DNA from: Elymus sibiricus
Taxonomy: Eukaryota > Streptophyta > Magnoliopsida > Poales > Poaceae
Assembly (NCBI GenBank): GCA_039707655.1
Contig: CM077666.1
Location: forward strand, 281,560,666 to 281,624,665
DNA: 64,000 bases
Reading direction: 5' to 3'
The notes under the pieces are model-generated. The model made no database searches, had not been told where the DNA came from, and was given only the letters and a program-made list of their open reading frames with translations. Made by a program: the position numbers and the translations under genes. Position 1 is the stretch's first letter. The number at the start of each line of letters is the position of its first letter. This document shows positions 11,012-23,454 of the stretch, piece after piece.

Positions 11012-12645
11012 TGATACGTCTCCAACGTATCTATAATTTATGAAGTATTCATGCCATGTTTACAATAATTTTATATGATTTTGGTATGATTTTATTAGAA
11101 CTAACCCGGACTGGCGCTGCTTTCAGCAGAACTACCATGGTGTCGTTTTTTGTGCAGAAATAAAAGTTCTCGGAATGAGCTAAAAATTTATGGTGATTTT
11201 TTATGGACCAGAAGAAGCCCAAGGAGCATTGGAGTTGGGACAGAAGAGCCACGAGGCCACCACAAGCCTGGGGGGCGCCCCCCTAGGGCACGCCCCCCTG
11301 GCTTGTCGTCGCCTCATGGACCCCCATGACGTGATTCCAACGCCAAATATTCTTATAAATACAGAAACCACTGAAAAGAAACCTAGATCGGGAGTTCTGC
11401 CACCGCAAGCCTCTATAGCCACGAAAAACCAATCGGGAGCCCGTTCCGGCACCCTGCCGGAGGGGGAAACCATCACCGGAGGCCATCTTCATCATTCCGG
11501 CGGTCTCCATGACGAGGAGGGAGTAGTTCACCCTTGGGGCTGAGGGTATGTACCAGTAGCTATGTGTTTGATCTCTCTCTCTCATGTTCTTGAGATGACA
11601 CGATCTTGATGTACCACGAGCTTTATTAATATAGATGAATCATATGGAGTTTTCCCCTCTCTATCTTCTTGTGATGAATTGAGTTCTCCCTTTGAAGTTT
11701 TCTTATCGGATTGAGTCGTTAAAGGATTTGAGAACACTTGATGTATGTCTTGCGATGGGATATCCGTGGTGACAATGGGATGTTCTATTGATCCACTTGA
11801 TGTATGTTTTGGTGATCAACTTGCGGGTTCCGTGACCTTGGGAATCTATGCATAGGGGTTGGCACACGTTTTCGTCTTGACACTCTGGTAGAAACTTTGG
11901 GGCACTCGTTGAAGTTCATTGTGTTGGATTAAACATGATGAATCTGAAATTGTGTGATGCATATCGTATAATCAAGCCCATGGGTACTCATGGTGACATT
12001 GGAGTATCTAGGTGACATTAGGGATTTGGTTGATGTGTATCTTAAGGTGTTATTTTAGTACGAACTCTAGGGCTATTCGTGACACTTATAGGGATAGCTC
12101 ATAAGATTGATCGGAAAAGATAACTTTGAGGTGGTTTCGTACACTACAATAATTTCTTCGTTTGTTCTCCGCTATTTGTGACTTTGGAGTGAACTCTTTG
12201 TTGCACGTGAGGGATTTACATATGATTCAAGTATGTCAGTATTGTTGAGAGAACTTGCACTAGTGATAGTATGAACCGTAGGCCTTGTTTTCAAGCATTG
12301 CAATACCGTTTTTGCTCACTTTTGTTACTTGCTACCTTTCTGTTTTTATATTTTTAGATTACAAAAACCTATATCTACCATCCATATTACACTTGTATCA
12401 CCATCTCTTCGCCGAACTAGTGCACCTATACATTTTACCATTGTATTCGGTGTGTTGGGGACAGAACAGGCTCTTTGTTATTTGGTTGCAGGGTGGTTTG
12501 AGAGAGACCATCTTCATCCTACGCCTCCCACGGATTGATAAACCTTAGGTCATCCACTTGAGGGAAATTTGCTACTGTCCTACAAAACTCTGCGCTTGGA
12601 GGCTCAACATGAGTCTACAAGAAGAAGGTTGCGTAGTAGACATCA
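11012..12645 (+). repeat. 5' LTR of Athila-2 (1634 bp)
   Basis: It starts TGATACGTCTCC and ends GTAGACATCA. A TATA box (TATAAATA) lies at about 11354. It aligns along its whole length with 17824-19457. Confidence 0.93.
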
Positions 12646-12655
12646 AGCTCTTTTC

Positions 12656-12674
12656 TGGCGCCGTTGCCAGGGAG
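12656..12674 (+). promoter_or_regulatory. Primer-binding site of Athila-2
   Basis: TGGCGCCGTTGCCAGGGAG lies 10 bp after the LTR end. It is the Athila-type tRNA primer site with one change near the end. Confidence 0.8.
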
Positions 12675-12771
12675 GTGAGTGCTTGAAGGTATATCTTTAG
12701 ATCTTGCAATTAAATCTTTTAGTTTCTTGTTTTATCACTAGTTTAGTCTTTAAAAAGAAAACTGTAAAAAA

Positions 12772-14561
12772 ATGGAATTGAGGTTGCCTCATATGCTTCA
12801 TCTTTTTAATGTCTTTCGTGAAAATGATGGAAAGGAAAATTGTGCTCAAGTGTTAGAAGAAGAAGTTATTAAAATGTTTGGCACTAAATCTTTGAGTGAT
12901 GAGCATGATTGCAATGTTGCTAGTATGAATTCTTTGAATATCCATAGTACTAATGATGATTGCACTAGTCATGATAAAAAGATTTCTTATAAGCATGTCA
13001 ATTTTTGTGGAGTGCATAGAGTTTGTGAAGACATGCATAAAAGGGAAGATAGATTTTGTAAGAGGCATAAGTATTTAGAAACTAAATGGTTGCAAGAGAG
13101 GCTATATGTTTGTGTTGAAAGACTTAATATTTCTCGTCGTCCTTGTGAACTTTGTAATGAAAGTGGTCATTTTAATTTCCAATGTGAATTATTTCATGAT
13201 CGAATTGTGTCCAAAAATTGTTATAACCTCATTACCCTAGAGCATCATAATGAACTTAGTCTATTTTTGTGGTATGAAGAAATGAAACATAAAACTAAGG
13301 ATGTTCCAGATTGGGTTCTCATGAAAATGATTGATTTTGATCTAAATGAAATCTGTATGTATTGCGTGGTAAATTGCATTGAGAATCCTTATATTGCCAA
13401 TTACTTAAATTCAAGAAAACAAATAGAAGATGAAGAGAATACTAATGAAGGGGAAGAGGTTTCCCAATATGCTCCTATTTTTTCTTATGATGAATCAGGT
13501 AATAAGGAGGAGCTTTTTATTCAACCAACCTCTTCAAAAAGAAGCTTGGAGGAATTAAATAAACCCACACATAATGTGGTGAAGAAGAAGAAAAGATGGA
13601 AAAGTAAGGGTAAAGAGGTATCCCTCCCAAATAATGTTGCTCCCATTATTGATAGGCCTCATGAGAATGAATCAAAATTAGTTGTGGAAGATGATACACT
13701 TGAGGATGATTTTGTTATACCTATTGCTTGTTGTGATAATTATGATTGGGAAGATAATGATACTTCTTATAATCTTGAAAATATTTATGGCAACAACTTG
13801 GAGGATGATGATAATAATTGCTATACTATTGGTGCTATTCATACTATTAATGATGAGAGTGATTATGTTTATGATATACAAAGCCACAAGCTTGGGGATT
13901 CTATGTTTGATGAAAATGACATGTTTGAGAATTTATTTGCTGCAATTAATGTTTGTCCCAAGCTTGGGGATGCTATGCTTAATGAAGATGATCTTTTTAT
14001 TCCCCCTACTTTGAATGATCAAATTTGTTATAAAGATTGCATGCCTCCTACTTATGATGATTATTGTGATGATACTTATGTGATGAAAAAGAGTGATGAT
14101 TACTATTATAATACTTGTCATAATTATGAATATCCTTTACTGAATATTACTCTTTTAATGTGGAACCAATTTGTAGTATTCAATTCTTTTATGATACTCC
14201 CAGTATTAGTCATGAGAAGAAATTTTCTTGTGAGGAGAGTAGTAAAATTTCTATGCTTGTAGATCATGAAAAGAATGCTTTATGTGCTGGTTATATTGTG
14301 AAATTCCTTCATGATGCTACTGAAAATTATTATGAGGGAGGAACATATGCTTGTAGGAATTGCAATAATATCAAGTTTCCTCTCTATGTGTTCAAAGTTT
14401 TGAAGTTATGCTTGTTTTGCCTTCCTATGCTAGTTGATTCTTACTCTCATAAATTGTTTGCTCACAAAATCCCTATGCATAGGAAGTGGGTTAGACTTAA
14501 ATATTCTTGTCATGAGATTCATGATGCTCTCTTACATGTTTCAAATATTATTCCTATGTGA
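12772..14561 (+). pseudogene. Gag-like ORF of Athila-2, probably frameshifted
   Basis: The ATG at 12772 opens a 496-codon frame. A zinc knuckle of the C-x2-C-x4-H-x4-C type sits at residues 125-138 (CELCNESGHFNFQC). A basic KKKKRWKSKGKE patch at about residue 270 and a long Asp/Asn-rich acidic region follow, with two KLGD(S/A)M repeats near residues 373 and 397. Near 14150 the sense appears to move to another frame, which continues to 14561 with a CRNC motif; this suggests a one-base indel and an original protein of about 600 residues. I infer an RNA-binding structural protein and do not recognise the rest. Base composition is strikingly AT-rich compared with the neighbouring GC-rich Tat sequences. 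Confidence 0.6.
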
Positions 14562-14705
14562 GCATCATTGAAATCATCATGCCTAGCTAAAAGGCATTAA
14601 AGAAAAGCTCTTGTTGGGAGACAACCCAATACTTTTACTTTATGTTTTTGTGTGTTCACATGATTAATCTACTGTATTAATCATGTTTTGTATCTTTTAT
14701 TTCAA

Positions 14706-16020
14706 TAAAGTACCAAGTAAAGCCTTTGGGATGACTCACAAGATGAGTAGAATTGATGCTGAACCAAAACAGAAACTTTTGACTCCAGTAAAGGAATTTT
14801 AGTTTTTTACTGGAGCGTGATAGTGATCTGAAATTTTTACACAGTCTTGATATACAAATTATTAAGGTTGTCCTAATTTTTCATAATTTTAAGAGACAGA
14901 GAAGTATGGCTACACTACAGATCTTCACAGACTGTTCTGTTTTTAACAGATTCTGTTTTGCATGCATAGTTTGCTTGTTTTAGTGTTTTCATAGCTTATA
15001 TTTAGTGGTATAAATTATGGGAATGATAGAATACAGTATGTATCATGTGGGAACAATTATGAATCTTGTCTTGATAGTACCTAAGTTAATTATCTTTCTT
15101 TATTATACTAACCCATCTCACGAAGTTCCGTTAAGTTTTGTGTGATTGAAGTTTTCAAGTTTTGGGTGAGACACCGATATGAGGAGAATAAGGAGTGGCA
15201 AGAACCTAAGCTTGGGGATTCCAAAGGCACCCCCAAGGTAATATCCAAGGAAGACTCAAGCGCCTAAGCTTGGCGATGCCCCGGAAGGCATCCCCTCTTT
15301 CATCTTCAACACTATCGGCATATCTTACTTAGAGCTATATTTTTATTCGTCACATAATATGAGTTTTGCTTGGAGCGTCATTTTATTTTGTTTTTATCTG
15401 TTAGGTGTTATTTATAATTTTGTTTTTCAATAAAAAGTTCCAAGAATTGCCTTAGGATGCTTGCATTGCATGTTTGATGTGTGCTGTGTATAAACAGAAA
15501 CTTTTGCTGTAGTGTTTGAATTTTAATATTATACTGGAACGTGAAAAGTTTCTGAAATTTTTACACAGTATTTTCATATAAATTATTTAGCATTTCCTAA
15601 ATTTTCATAATTTTTTGAGTTATATAAGTACACTGGTTTAATAGATTGCTACAGACTGTTCTGTTTGGACAGATTGCTGTCATAGTTTTGTTATCTACTT
15701 ATCATATAGCTTCCATTGCCTATATTGGTAGATATAAATTGTGGAAACGATAGTAAACAGTAGATGATGTTTGGAAATTATTGTGCAACATGTCTTGGCA
15801 GTACATAAAGAGTTGATTTATTATTATGTGTACTAACCTATCTCAAGAGTTCTTTTCAAGTTTTGTGCGGATGAAGTTTTTGAGAATAGGTGAAACCATG
15901 TTATGAGAGGATTGAACGAGATACAAAAGCTCAAGCTTGGGGATGCCCAAGGCACCCCAAGTAAATATTTCAAGAATTCTCAAGCATCTAAGCTTGGGGA
16001 TGCTACGCATCCCACCTCTC
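14706..16020 (+). repeat. Imperfect duplication, about 0.6 kb per copy, period about 720 bp
   Basis: About 14706-15300 and 15427-16020 share ordered blocks: CAGAAACTTTTG, CTGAAATTTTTACACAGT, CAGACTGTTCTGTTT, GATATAAATT-like sequence, then paired AAGCTTGGGGAT motifs with a GGCA(C)CCC tail. The copies are strongly diverged, so the duplication is old and probably typical of the family. Confidence 0.75.
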
Positions 16021-16040
16021 TTCATCAACAATTATCGGTT

Positions 16041-17809
16041 AGCCTATGTTGAGCCTAAATTTTTATTCGTTCACATGATGCGTGCTATTCTTGGAGTGCT
16101 ATTTTTCTTTTGCTTGATGTTTAATAAAATGCTCAACATCTGAAATTCTTAGATGAGAGAGTCCTCACATAGTTATTTAATTGTTGGCTACTCATTGATC
16201 TTCACTTATATCTTTTTGGAGTAGTTTCTCATTCACTCTCGTGCTTCACTTATATCCTATGAGTAAATGGTTGAATGAATTGAATATCATAAATCTGAAA
16301 TTAAATATGCTTCATATACTTATCCCATGGGGAGTAATGACTTCACACCTAATAAGTATAGGTGGTAAAATTTATTGAAAGTTACAAACACCGCCTTGGT
16401 CACTTGAACAATTCATGAAAGAATATTGAAGGAAGAGAGATTCCACATATAAATATACTATATTGGACATCTTCTATGATTGTGAGCTCATTAATTATTT
16501 TCTAACTCGAGAAAATTAGTTGAAATTGGACAAGGAAGACGACTTAATGAGTTATGTTTGGGTATATTTGTATAGAAGTTATATTGTTATGGATCCTCCA
16601 ACATGTGGTGCTTGCTTCCACCTCATACTAGCCAAAACTTCCGCACGAAGTAGAAATACTACTTGTGCATCCAAACACCCTTAAACCATTTTTTCCATGA
16701 GAGTCCACCATACCTACCTATATGTGGTATTTACCTGCCATTCCAAGTAAATTTGCACGTGCCAAACTCTAAACCTTCAAATAATATTCTGTTTTGTATG
16801 CCCAAATCGCTCATATAGTGACTAGGGGTTGTCAGTATCTTCCATGCTAGGTGGGTTATTCTCACGATATGTGTTTATTCACTATCATTCATGAGAAAGT
16901 GGCTGGTATTCGGGATGCCTAGTTCCATGCTCAAAAATCAAATCAAAATATAATGAAACAAAACTCCCCTAGGATTGTTGTTTGTATGGACGGTACCCGT
17001 GGATTCGGCTCGCCGTGGAGTGTGATTGATTTGTGGAGGGGGAGTAAAAACTTTACCATTCTGTTTGGGAACCGCCTATAATGTATCTCGCATGGAAGAT
17101 ATCGAGATCTCTCGGTTGTTATGTTGACAATGAAAGCATACCGCTCAAAATTATTATTCATCTCTGTTTTAAAAGCTCGAGCTCTGGCACCAATGCAAAT
17201 CAATGCTTCCCTCTGCGAAGGGCCTATCTTTTACTTTCTAGTACTTACCTTTATGCAAGAGTCATGGTGATCTTCACAACTTCCTATATTTCGCCTTTTT
17301 CTCTTGGAAAGCGTCATGTGTTGGGGAATGATCTAGAATATATTTGATCATGAATTATTATTGTTGACAATTATCTATATGATAAATAAGTTGGGAGGTG
17401 AAACATTAAGCCCCTATCTTTCTCTGTGTCCGATGGATGCTATTTGTTCTCAAAATATGCTTTGAGTGTCAATAATCATGGAAGACTATATGATAGTTGA
17501 GTATGTGGAATTTTCTAAATCAAAGCTCTTACATAGACCCTTCCTGAAAATAAGATGAATTGCAATTGTTCGATGACTAGGAATATGGTTTGTTAGTTTT
17601 CAAGAAACTTTCTGGTCTATACTTTAACATGTGAATAGCTTGTTACTTGATCATGAGAAGTTTTATGAGATGATTTACTGTTTATGGTTTATATTGATGC
17701 TAGAAAAAGTGATTGGAATTATAATTGATCAAACTTGTGCACTTGCTAGCATTCACACTTCATAAATTATTTCTTTTATCATTTACCTACTCGAGGACGA
17801 GCAGGAATT
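16041..17809 (+). other. Non-coding 3' interior of Athila-2
   Basis: The stretch is AT-rich with only short incidental ORFs on both strands. I see no polymerase motifs, repeats of note or splice-like structure. Confidence 0.55.
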
Positions 17810-17823
17810 AAGCTTAGGGATGC
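17810..17823 (+). promoter_or_regulatory. Polypurine tract region of Athila-2
   Basis: AAGCTTAGGGATGC lies directly before the 3' LTR. It is a variant of the AAGCTTGGGGAT motif repeated elsewhere in this element. Confidence 0.6.
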
Positions 17824-19457
17824 TGATACGTCTCCAACGCATCTATAATTTACGAATTATTCATGCCATGTTTAAAATAATTTTATATGATTTTGGTATG
17901 ATTTTATTAGAACTAACCCGGACTGACGCTGTTTTCAGCAGAACTACCATGGTGTCGTTTTTTGTGCAGAAATAAAAGTTCTCGGAATGAGCTGAAATTT
18001 ACGGTGATTTTTTATGGACCAGAAGAAGCCCAGGGAGCATTGGAGTTGGGCCAGAAGAGCCACGAGGCCACCACAAGCTTGGGGGCGGCCCCCTAGGGCG
18101 CGCGCCCCTGGCTTGTCATCGCCTCGTGGACCCCCTTGACGTGATTCCAACGCCAAATATTCTTATAAATACAGAAACCTCCAAAAAGAAACCTAGATCG
18201 GGAGTTCCGCCGCCGCAAGCCTCTGTAGCCACGAAAAACCAATCGGGAGCCCATTCCGGCACCCTGCCGGAGGGGGAAACAATTACCGAAGGTCATCTTC
18301 ATCATCCCGGCGGTCTTCATGACGAGGAGGGAGTAGTTCACCCTCGGGGCTAAGGGTATGTACCAGTAGCTATGTGTTTGATCTCTCTCTCTCTCGTGTT
18401 CTTGAGATGACAAGATCTTGATGTACCGCAAGCTTTATTAAATTAGATGAATCATATGGAGTTTTCCTCTCTCTATCTTCTTGTGATGAATTGAGTTTTC
18501 TCTTTAAAGTTTTCTTATCGGATTGAGTCTTTAAAGGATTTGAGAACACTTGATGTATGTCTTGCGATGGGATATCCATGGTGACAATGAGATGTCCTAT
18601 TGATCCACTTGATGTATGCTTTGGTGATCAACTTGCGGGTTCCGTGACCTTGGGAATCTATGCATAGGGGTTGGCACACGTTTTCGTCTTGACTCTCCGG
18701 TAGAAACTTTGGGGCACTCTTTGAAGTTCTTTGTGTTGGATTAAACATGATGAATCTGCAATTGTGTGATGCATATCGTATAATCAAGCCCATGGGTAAT
18801 CGTGGTGACATTGGAGTATCTAGGTGACGTTAGGGATTTGGTTGATGTGTATCTTAAGGTGTTATTTTAGTACGAACTCTAGGGCTGTTCGTGAGACTTA
18901 TAGGGATAGCTCATAAGATTGATTGGAAAAGATAACTTTGAGGTGGTTTCATACCCTACAATAATTTCTTCGTTTGTTCTCCGCTATTTGTGACTTTGGA
19001 GTGAACTCTTTGTCGCACGTGAGGGATTTACATATGATTCAACTATGTCAGTATTGTTGAGAGAACTTGCGCTAGTGAAAGTATGAACCCTAGGCCTTGT
19101 TTTCAAGCATTGCAATACCGTTTTTGCTCACTTTTGTTACTTGCTACCTTGCTGTTTTTATATTTTCAGATTACAAAAACCTATATCTACCATCCATATT
19201 ACACTTGTATCACCATCTCTTCGCCGAACTAGTGCACCTATACAATTTACCATTGTATTGGGTGTGTTGGGGACACAACAGACTCTTTGTTATTTGATTG
19301 CAGGGTTGTTTGAGAGAGACCATCTTCATCCTACGCCTCCCACGGATTGATAAACCTTAGGTTATCCACTTGAGGGAAATTTGCTACTGTCCTACAAAAC
19401 CCTGCGCTTGGAGGCCCAACACAAGTCTACAAGAAGAAGGTTGCATAGTAGACATCA
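17824..19457 (+). repeat. 3' LTR of Athila-2 (1634 bp)
   Basis: It starts TGATACGTCTCCAACG, ends GTAGACATCA, and is followed by the TSD copy atctt at 19458. Confidence 0.93.
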
Positions 19458-19634
19458 ATCTTGCGCAGGTTTGCAAAAGTCTCTTCCAAGTCTTGTATGA
19501 GAGTTTCTTCATCCTTGGTCTTGACAACTATATCGTCCATGTGGGCTTCTACATTCCTGTGCAATTGTGGTTCGAATCCGGTCTGCACTGCTCTGGCAAA
19601 GGTGGAACCAATGCTTTTTAACCCGAAGGGCATC
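19458..19634 (-). pseudogene. Middle piece of the Tat-1 reverse transcriptase
   Basis: This 177-bp island between Athila-2 and Tat-2 encodes the RT block PFGLKS followed by the catalytic site reading HMDDIVVK and the helix up to FANLRK. Both Asp residues of the catalytic pair are present; the residue before them is unusual (His-Met where aromatic-hydrophobic is typical). The frame joins the pieces on either side once the two insertions are removed. Confidence 0.9.
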
Positions 19635-20147
19635 TGTTGGGGATATAACCCCATGGTGAGACCCGCCCAGGAGGGGCCGTGTCATACGGTTGGTGGCTTA
19701 TGACAAGGTTAGGAGTAAGCTTATTCAGTGGGCCTGGAGGCCTAAAACCGAAAGACAAGATGTAACCCTGCGGGCTTGAGCCACCGGTGGCAGCTTGTTG
19801 GACAAGGCATGTGTAATTAGAGGTGAGGTCAGTTATCAAGTATAACCCGGCCCGGACTCTTGTAAGCCTAGGGCCTTGACCTGTGTATATAAAGGCGGGT
19901 TACCTGGGCGGCTTAGGCCATGAAACAACTGATCGATAGCTAGGTCAAGCGAACTCGCTCCCTTTTAATCGATACCCAATCAATACAACACAAAGCAGGA
20001 CGTAGGCTTTTACCTCTTTCCGAGGGGCCGAACCTGGGTAATCCTTTGTCTCTCGATTCCGATCAATCCCTTGGAGCTCAGCGCCTTAGCGATGGCCTTG
20101 AACCTAAGTCCTTTCACTAGGGCATCTGTCGTGACAAAACCATGACA
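19635..20147 (+). repeat. 5' LTR of Tat-2 (513 bp)
   Basis: It starts TGTTGGGGATATAACC and ends CCATGACA. TATATAAA at 19885-19892 is the likely core promoter. Confidence 0.95.
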
Positions 20148-20167
20148 GCTGGCGCCCACCGTGGGGC
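20148..20167 (+). promoter_or_regulatory. Primer-binding site of Tat-2
   Basis: TGGCGCCCACCGTGGGG begins two bases after the LTR. It is the primer site typical of grass Tat-lineage elements. Confidence 0.85.
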
Positions 20168-20911
20168 TGACGCTCGGTGGTGTGGAGTTCTCGAAGGGCT
20201 CTCTCCCAGGGATCGAGGGATACACCATTGGCAAGCTCTACATCGACGATGCTGGCTGGGGCCCCGAGGCCGACCCAATTGAGTACGGGCACTGGGTCCC
20301 CTTCGGCGGAATTCACGTTTTCATCGGCAAGATCGGTGGATTTAAGCCCGGGCCAGATGTCTGTACCGACCTCGTCGAGCCGGCTCGGCGCGCGCCACCC
20401 GCCCGAGTTAACCCGGGCCGGAAGCACGTCTTCATCGGCTTCACCCAAGGCACGGAGCTTGAAGGTTCCATTTCGCGGGAAGAAACCCTCATCTACTCAG
20501 AGGATGGATCCTCGAGTGGAGAGGCGGAATCAATCTACCAGCTTCACAACGGCGGGCTTGGGGGCTGTTTCGAAAGCTACCCTGAGCCGGAGGACCATGA
20601 GCCGGTGTATTATGAGCCACCAAGCTGCGCCACTGTCTTTATGGCAGGATCGGCACCGGCCCCTAGCAGCACGACGGCTGGAGCGACCGGGTCTGGATCC
20701 GGCAGGCCGCCGGCTTAAGTTTTGCTAGATCTGATGAACAAGCTCACAACTCTGATGGGAACCGAGGTCACGGTCGAAAATCAAGCAGCCCGTAACACGG
20801 AGATCGCGAGGTTGAAGGACCAGATGGCCGGTGTCCAAGAGGAAATCAATGCACTGAAGGCTCAAATGGATACTGAGTCGGAGCACCTTAGGGCGGAAGC
20901 TTTTCGCCTCG
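20168..20911 (+). pseudogene. Leader and gag N-terminus of Tat-2
   Basis: One frame is open from the primer site to a TAA at 20716-20718 and then again to 20911. The first in-frame ATG is at 20641. Beyond the stop, a coiled-coil-like segment (residues such as EIARLKDQMAGVQEEINALK) fits the N-terminus of gag. The frame is cut at 20911 by the non-autonomous element and resumes at 27618 without a shift. The open leader before the ATG may or may not be translated. Confidence 0.7.
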
Positions 20912-21330
20912 TGACGGTGTCCTGGACTAGGGGGTTCTCACTACGTCGCCTCTCGACTAGGTTGATCAGGCCGAGGACACCCATGGTGGTACACTCATGG
21001 GCCACTTCGGGCAGCCCATGACGCATACAAGGAAGACTCCCGAAGACTTGGTGCAAAAGACGAGGACTCTTCTAAACCCTAGGCCTCCGGTGCATACATA
21101 AACCGAGACCAAGCTAGTCATTAGATCATGTTATATTCATTAGAACAATCTCGTGGTAGACACATGTACTCTATACTATACCCCATATGAATACAATCAA
21201 AAGCAGGACGTAGGGTATTATCTCTTCGAGAGAGCCCGAACCTGGGTAAAATCTGTGTCCATGTTACCATCGCTCGAAGACGCCTAGCTTAGGACCCCTA
21301 CTACGAGATATGCCAGATTTGACACCGACA
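20912..21330 (+). repeat. 5' LTR of the LARD-like element (419 bp)
   Basis: It runs from TGACGGTGTC to CACCGACA. At the core-promoter position it reads TACATAAA, whereas the 3' copy reads TATATAAA. Confidence 0.88.
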
Positions 21331-21348
21331 TTGGTGCTTTCATTGAGA
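21331..21348 (+). promoter_or_regulatory. Putative primer-binding site of the LARD-like element
   Basis: TTGGTGCTTTCATTGAG directly follows the LTR end. The tRNA it would pair with is not assigned. Confidence 0.5.
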
Positions 21349-22359
21349 TCTTGCCGGCAGTCGCTATGGTGCGATGGGAATTCAGATCGTCTCTGATGTG
21401 TTCTACGCGTTGGAACCGAGCTTTGTTGTCGATGTCGGCATCTTCGTCGCCGGCTCGACTGGTCGCCTCGGCTGGATCGAGGACTACGCTCCATGTCGGA
21501 TCGTCAAGATCGGACGGATACTTTCATCGTCATCATTTCCAATCTCTATCAAGATCACGAGAAATCATCCATGGAGCTCGAGGGCTCGATGTTGACATCG
21601 TCCTCGAGCAACCGTGCAGTTTTTCTGGACAGCGACTCGTGTTCATCGTCCCCGCTTCCTCGAGCGTCCCCGCTTTGGTGGAACTGTGTGGAATTGAGTC
21701 TATAATGACCCCGTAAAATTTTGTCGTATTCCGATTGAGGAATCTTCGGCGATCTACGAAATACCGGAGCCCTGTCGAATCTGGACGGGAATCGGGATGA
21801 GTTTAGGGCGAGGTTTCTAGCTTCCAGCTCGAACATCGTTTGGAAGATCCCACCGTTCATCAGCTGCGGAATTACCATACGGATCACCCCTCAGAATTTC
21901 AGCTCAATCCGACCGTTCAAACTCCGGAAACATCCTATGAGTGCATCAATTTTTCGGATCTATTTTCTGCGCGAAAACGAATCCAACCCGAGTTCATCTT
22001 TTTCATGAACGGGTTGTCGGACATCCTTTTTAAAGGAAATTTTCTCATCATCTCGTTCATCTGACCAAGAGTTCGACATCGCGAGGGCCGAATAATCATC
22101 AAGCGAACCTCATCATCCACGGGTTGTACGGGTCGGGCGCTCCGTTTCTTCATCAAGCCAGCATTGACCTCGTCACAAATTCTGACCTGCGTCGGCATCG
22201 TCACAAATTCCGACCTGCGTCGGCATCGCCGCACCGTTACTTTTTCAAGCTGACGTCCACCACGCCAACCTGCTTTGACACATCGGCTGGCATGGGGCTC
22301 TAGCGTCACCTTACCGATCTGCTCCGTCACCTCGGCTAGACTGTGGGCTTCGTCATCTC

Positions 22360-22700
22360 CTCATCAACCCGCTCCGGAGACTTCGGCGTCACCAGCCGAT
22401 CGACCAGCTTCGACACCTCGGCTGGCATGAAAATTTGGCATCACCAGCCGACCAGCTTCGACACCTCGGCTGGCGTGAGACTTCGGCATCACCAGCCTAC
22501 CTGCTTTGACACCTCGGCTAGCCCGAGACTTCGGCGTCACCAGCCGACTTGCTCCGTCACCTCGGCTAGACCGGGGCTTTGGCATCCCTTCATCAACCTG
22601 CTCCGGAGACTTCGGCGTCACCAGCCGACCTGCTTCAACACCTCGACTGGCATGAGACTTCGGCGTCACCAGCCAACTTGCATGAGACTACAGCGTCCGC
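22360..22700 (+). repeat. Minisatellite in the LARD interior
   Basis: About six imperfect units of roughly 46-55 bp each contain TTCGGCGTCACCAGCC and ACCTCGGCTGG. Open frames through here (up to 126 codons) are products of the repetition. Confidence 0.8.
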
Positions 22701-23454
22701 CGATCATAGCTTCGCCATGTTAACTGGACCGAGGACTTCATCTCGCCACATCGACCTTGCAGCGTCACCACTTCGTCAAGCCGAACTCTTCGTTCAGGCA
22801 CCTCGGCGCCCAGGCCATATTCCTTTACTTATTTGCTTAACTAAGTAGAAGAATTTTTTAAATATATTATTATCTTTCTTTGTTATTACTTTTTGCTTGC
22901 ACTATTTTATGAGTGCAGGAAATCGACTTCGACTGCCGTCACGCGGTCACCCCAGCGTCACCTTGCCGACCTACTCCACCACCTCGGCTGGACCAGGGGC
23001 TTCGCCTCACCACATCGACCGAGTCGTGACACTACTTCGGAGTGCCGAACTCCTCGTTTGGTCACCTCGGGACAGGCTTGGGGGCTGGGACCTCGGTCAT
23101 GCCGAAGACTACACACCGGATCTGTCAAAGTTTGATGGGCGTCCTTGTCCCGCCATAAGCCCGGATCACGTCATCGACACCGAGCACATTAACCAGCTAA
23201 GTCGCTTTCATGCTCAAAAACTTTGAGTTTTAATTTTTGTTCTGTTCGACCAAGCATTATACTTTTTTGACAAAAAGTTGTTTGTGAAAAACTTTCTTTG
23301 TCAAAACTTTGTTTGTTACAAACAAATTCAAATACCCCGTTTACTTGGGGGGCTTCCTTTATGAAGCCATTCCTCTTGCATATGATTATTAATGTAGCGC
23401 ACCCTTCCTTGTTCGTGTTTATGCCAATATATGCATCATGTTGACTTAAGTGTT

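Larger units (their letters stand above)
11012..19457 (+). mobile_element. Athila-2: non-autonomous Athila-type element in Tat-1
   Basis: Both LTRs are 1634 bp and a perfect 5-bp TSD, atctt, flanks the element (11007-11011 and 19458-19462). The insertion interrupts the Tat-1 reverse-transcriptase frame cleanly. The interior carries one gag-like ORF with a zinc knuckle and no protease, reverse transcriptase, RNase H or integrase, so mobility would need enzymes from another Athila element. Compared by eye, the LTRs differ by a few percent. Confidence 0.93.

Noticed and set aside
11012..19634. Order of insertion of Athila-2 and Tat-2 relative to each other
   Set aside because: They sit side by side in Tat-1, not nested, so position alone cannot tell which came first; exact LTR dating would be needed.
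20177..20728. 183-codon ORF overlapping the Tat-2 leader in another frame
   Set aside because: The frame from 20161 continues into gag in phase across the LARD insertion; this one does not.
22343..22723. ORFs of 101-126 codons on both strands of the LARD interior
   Set aside because: They are translations of the minisatellite, with no domain and no conservation beyond the repeat.
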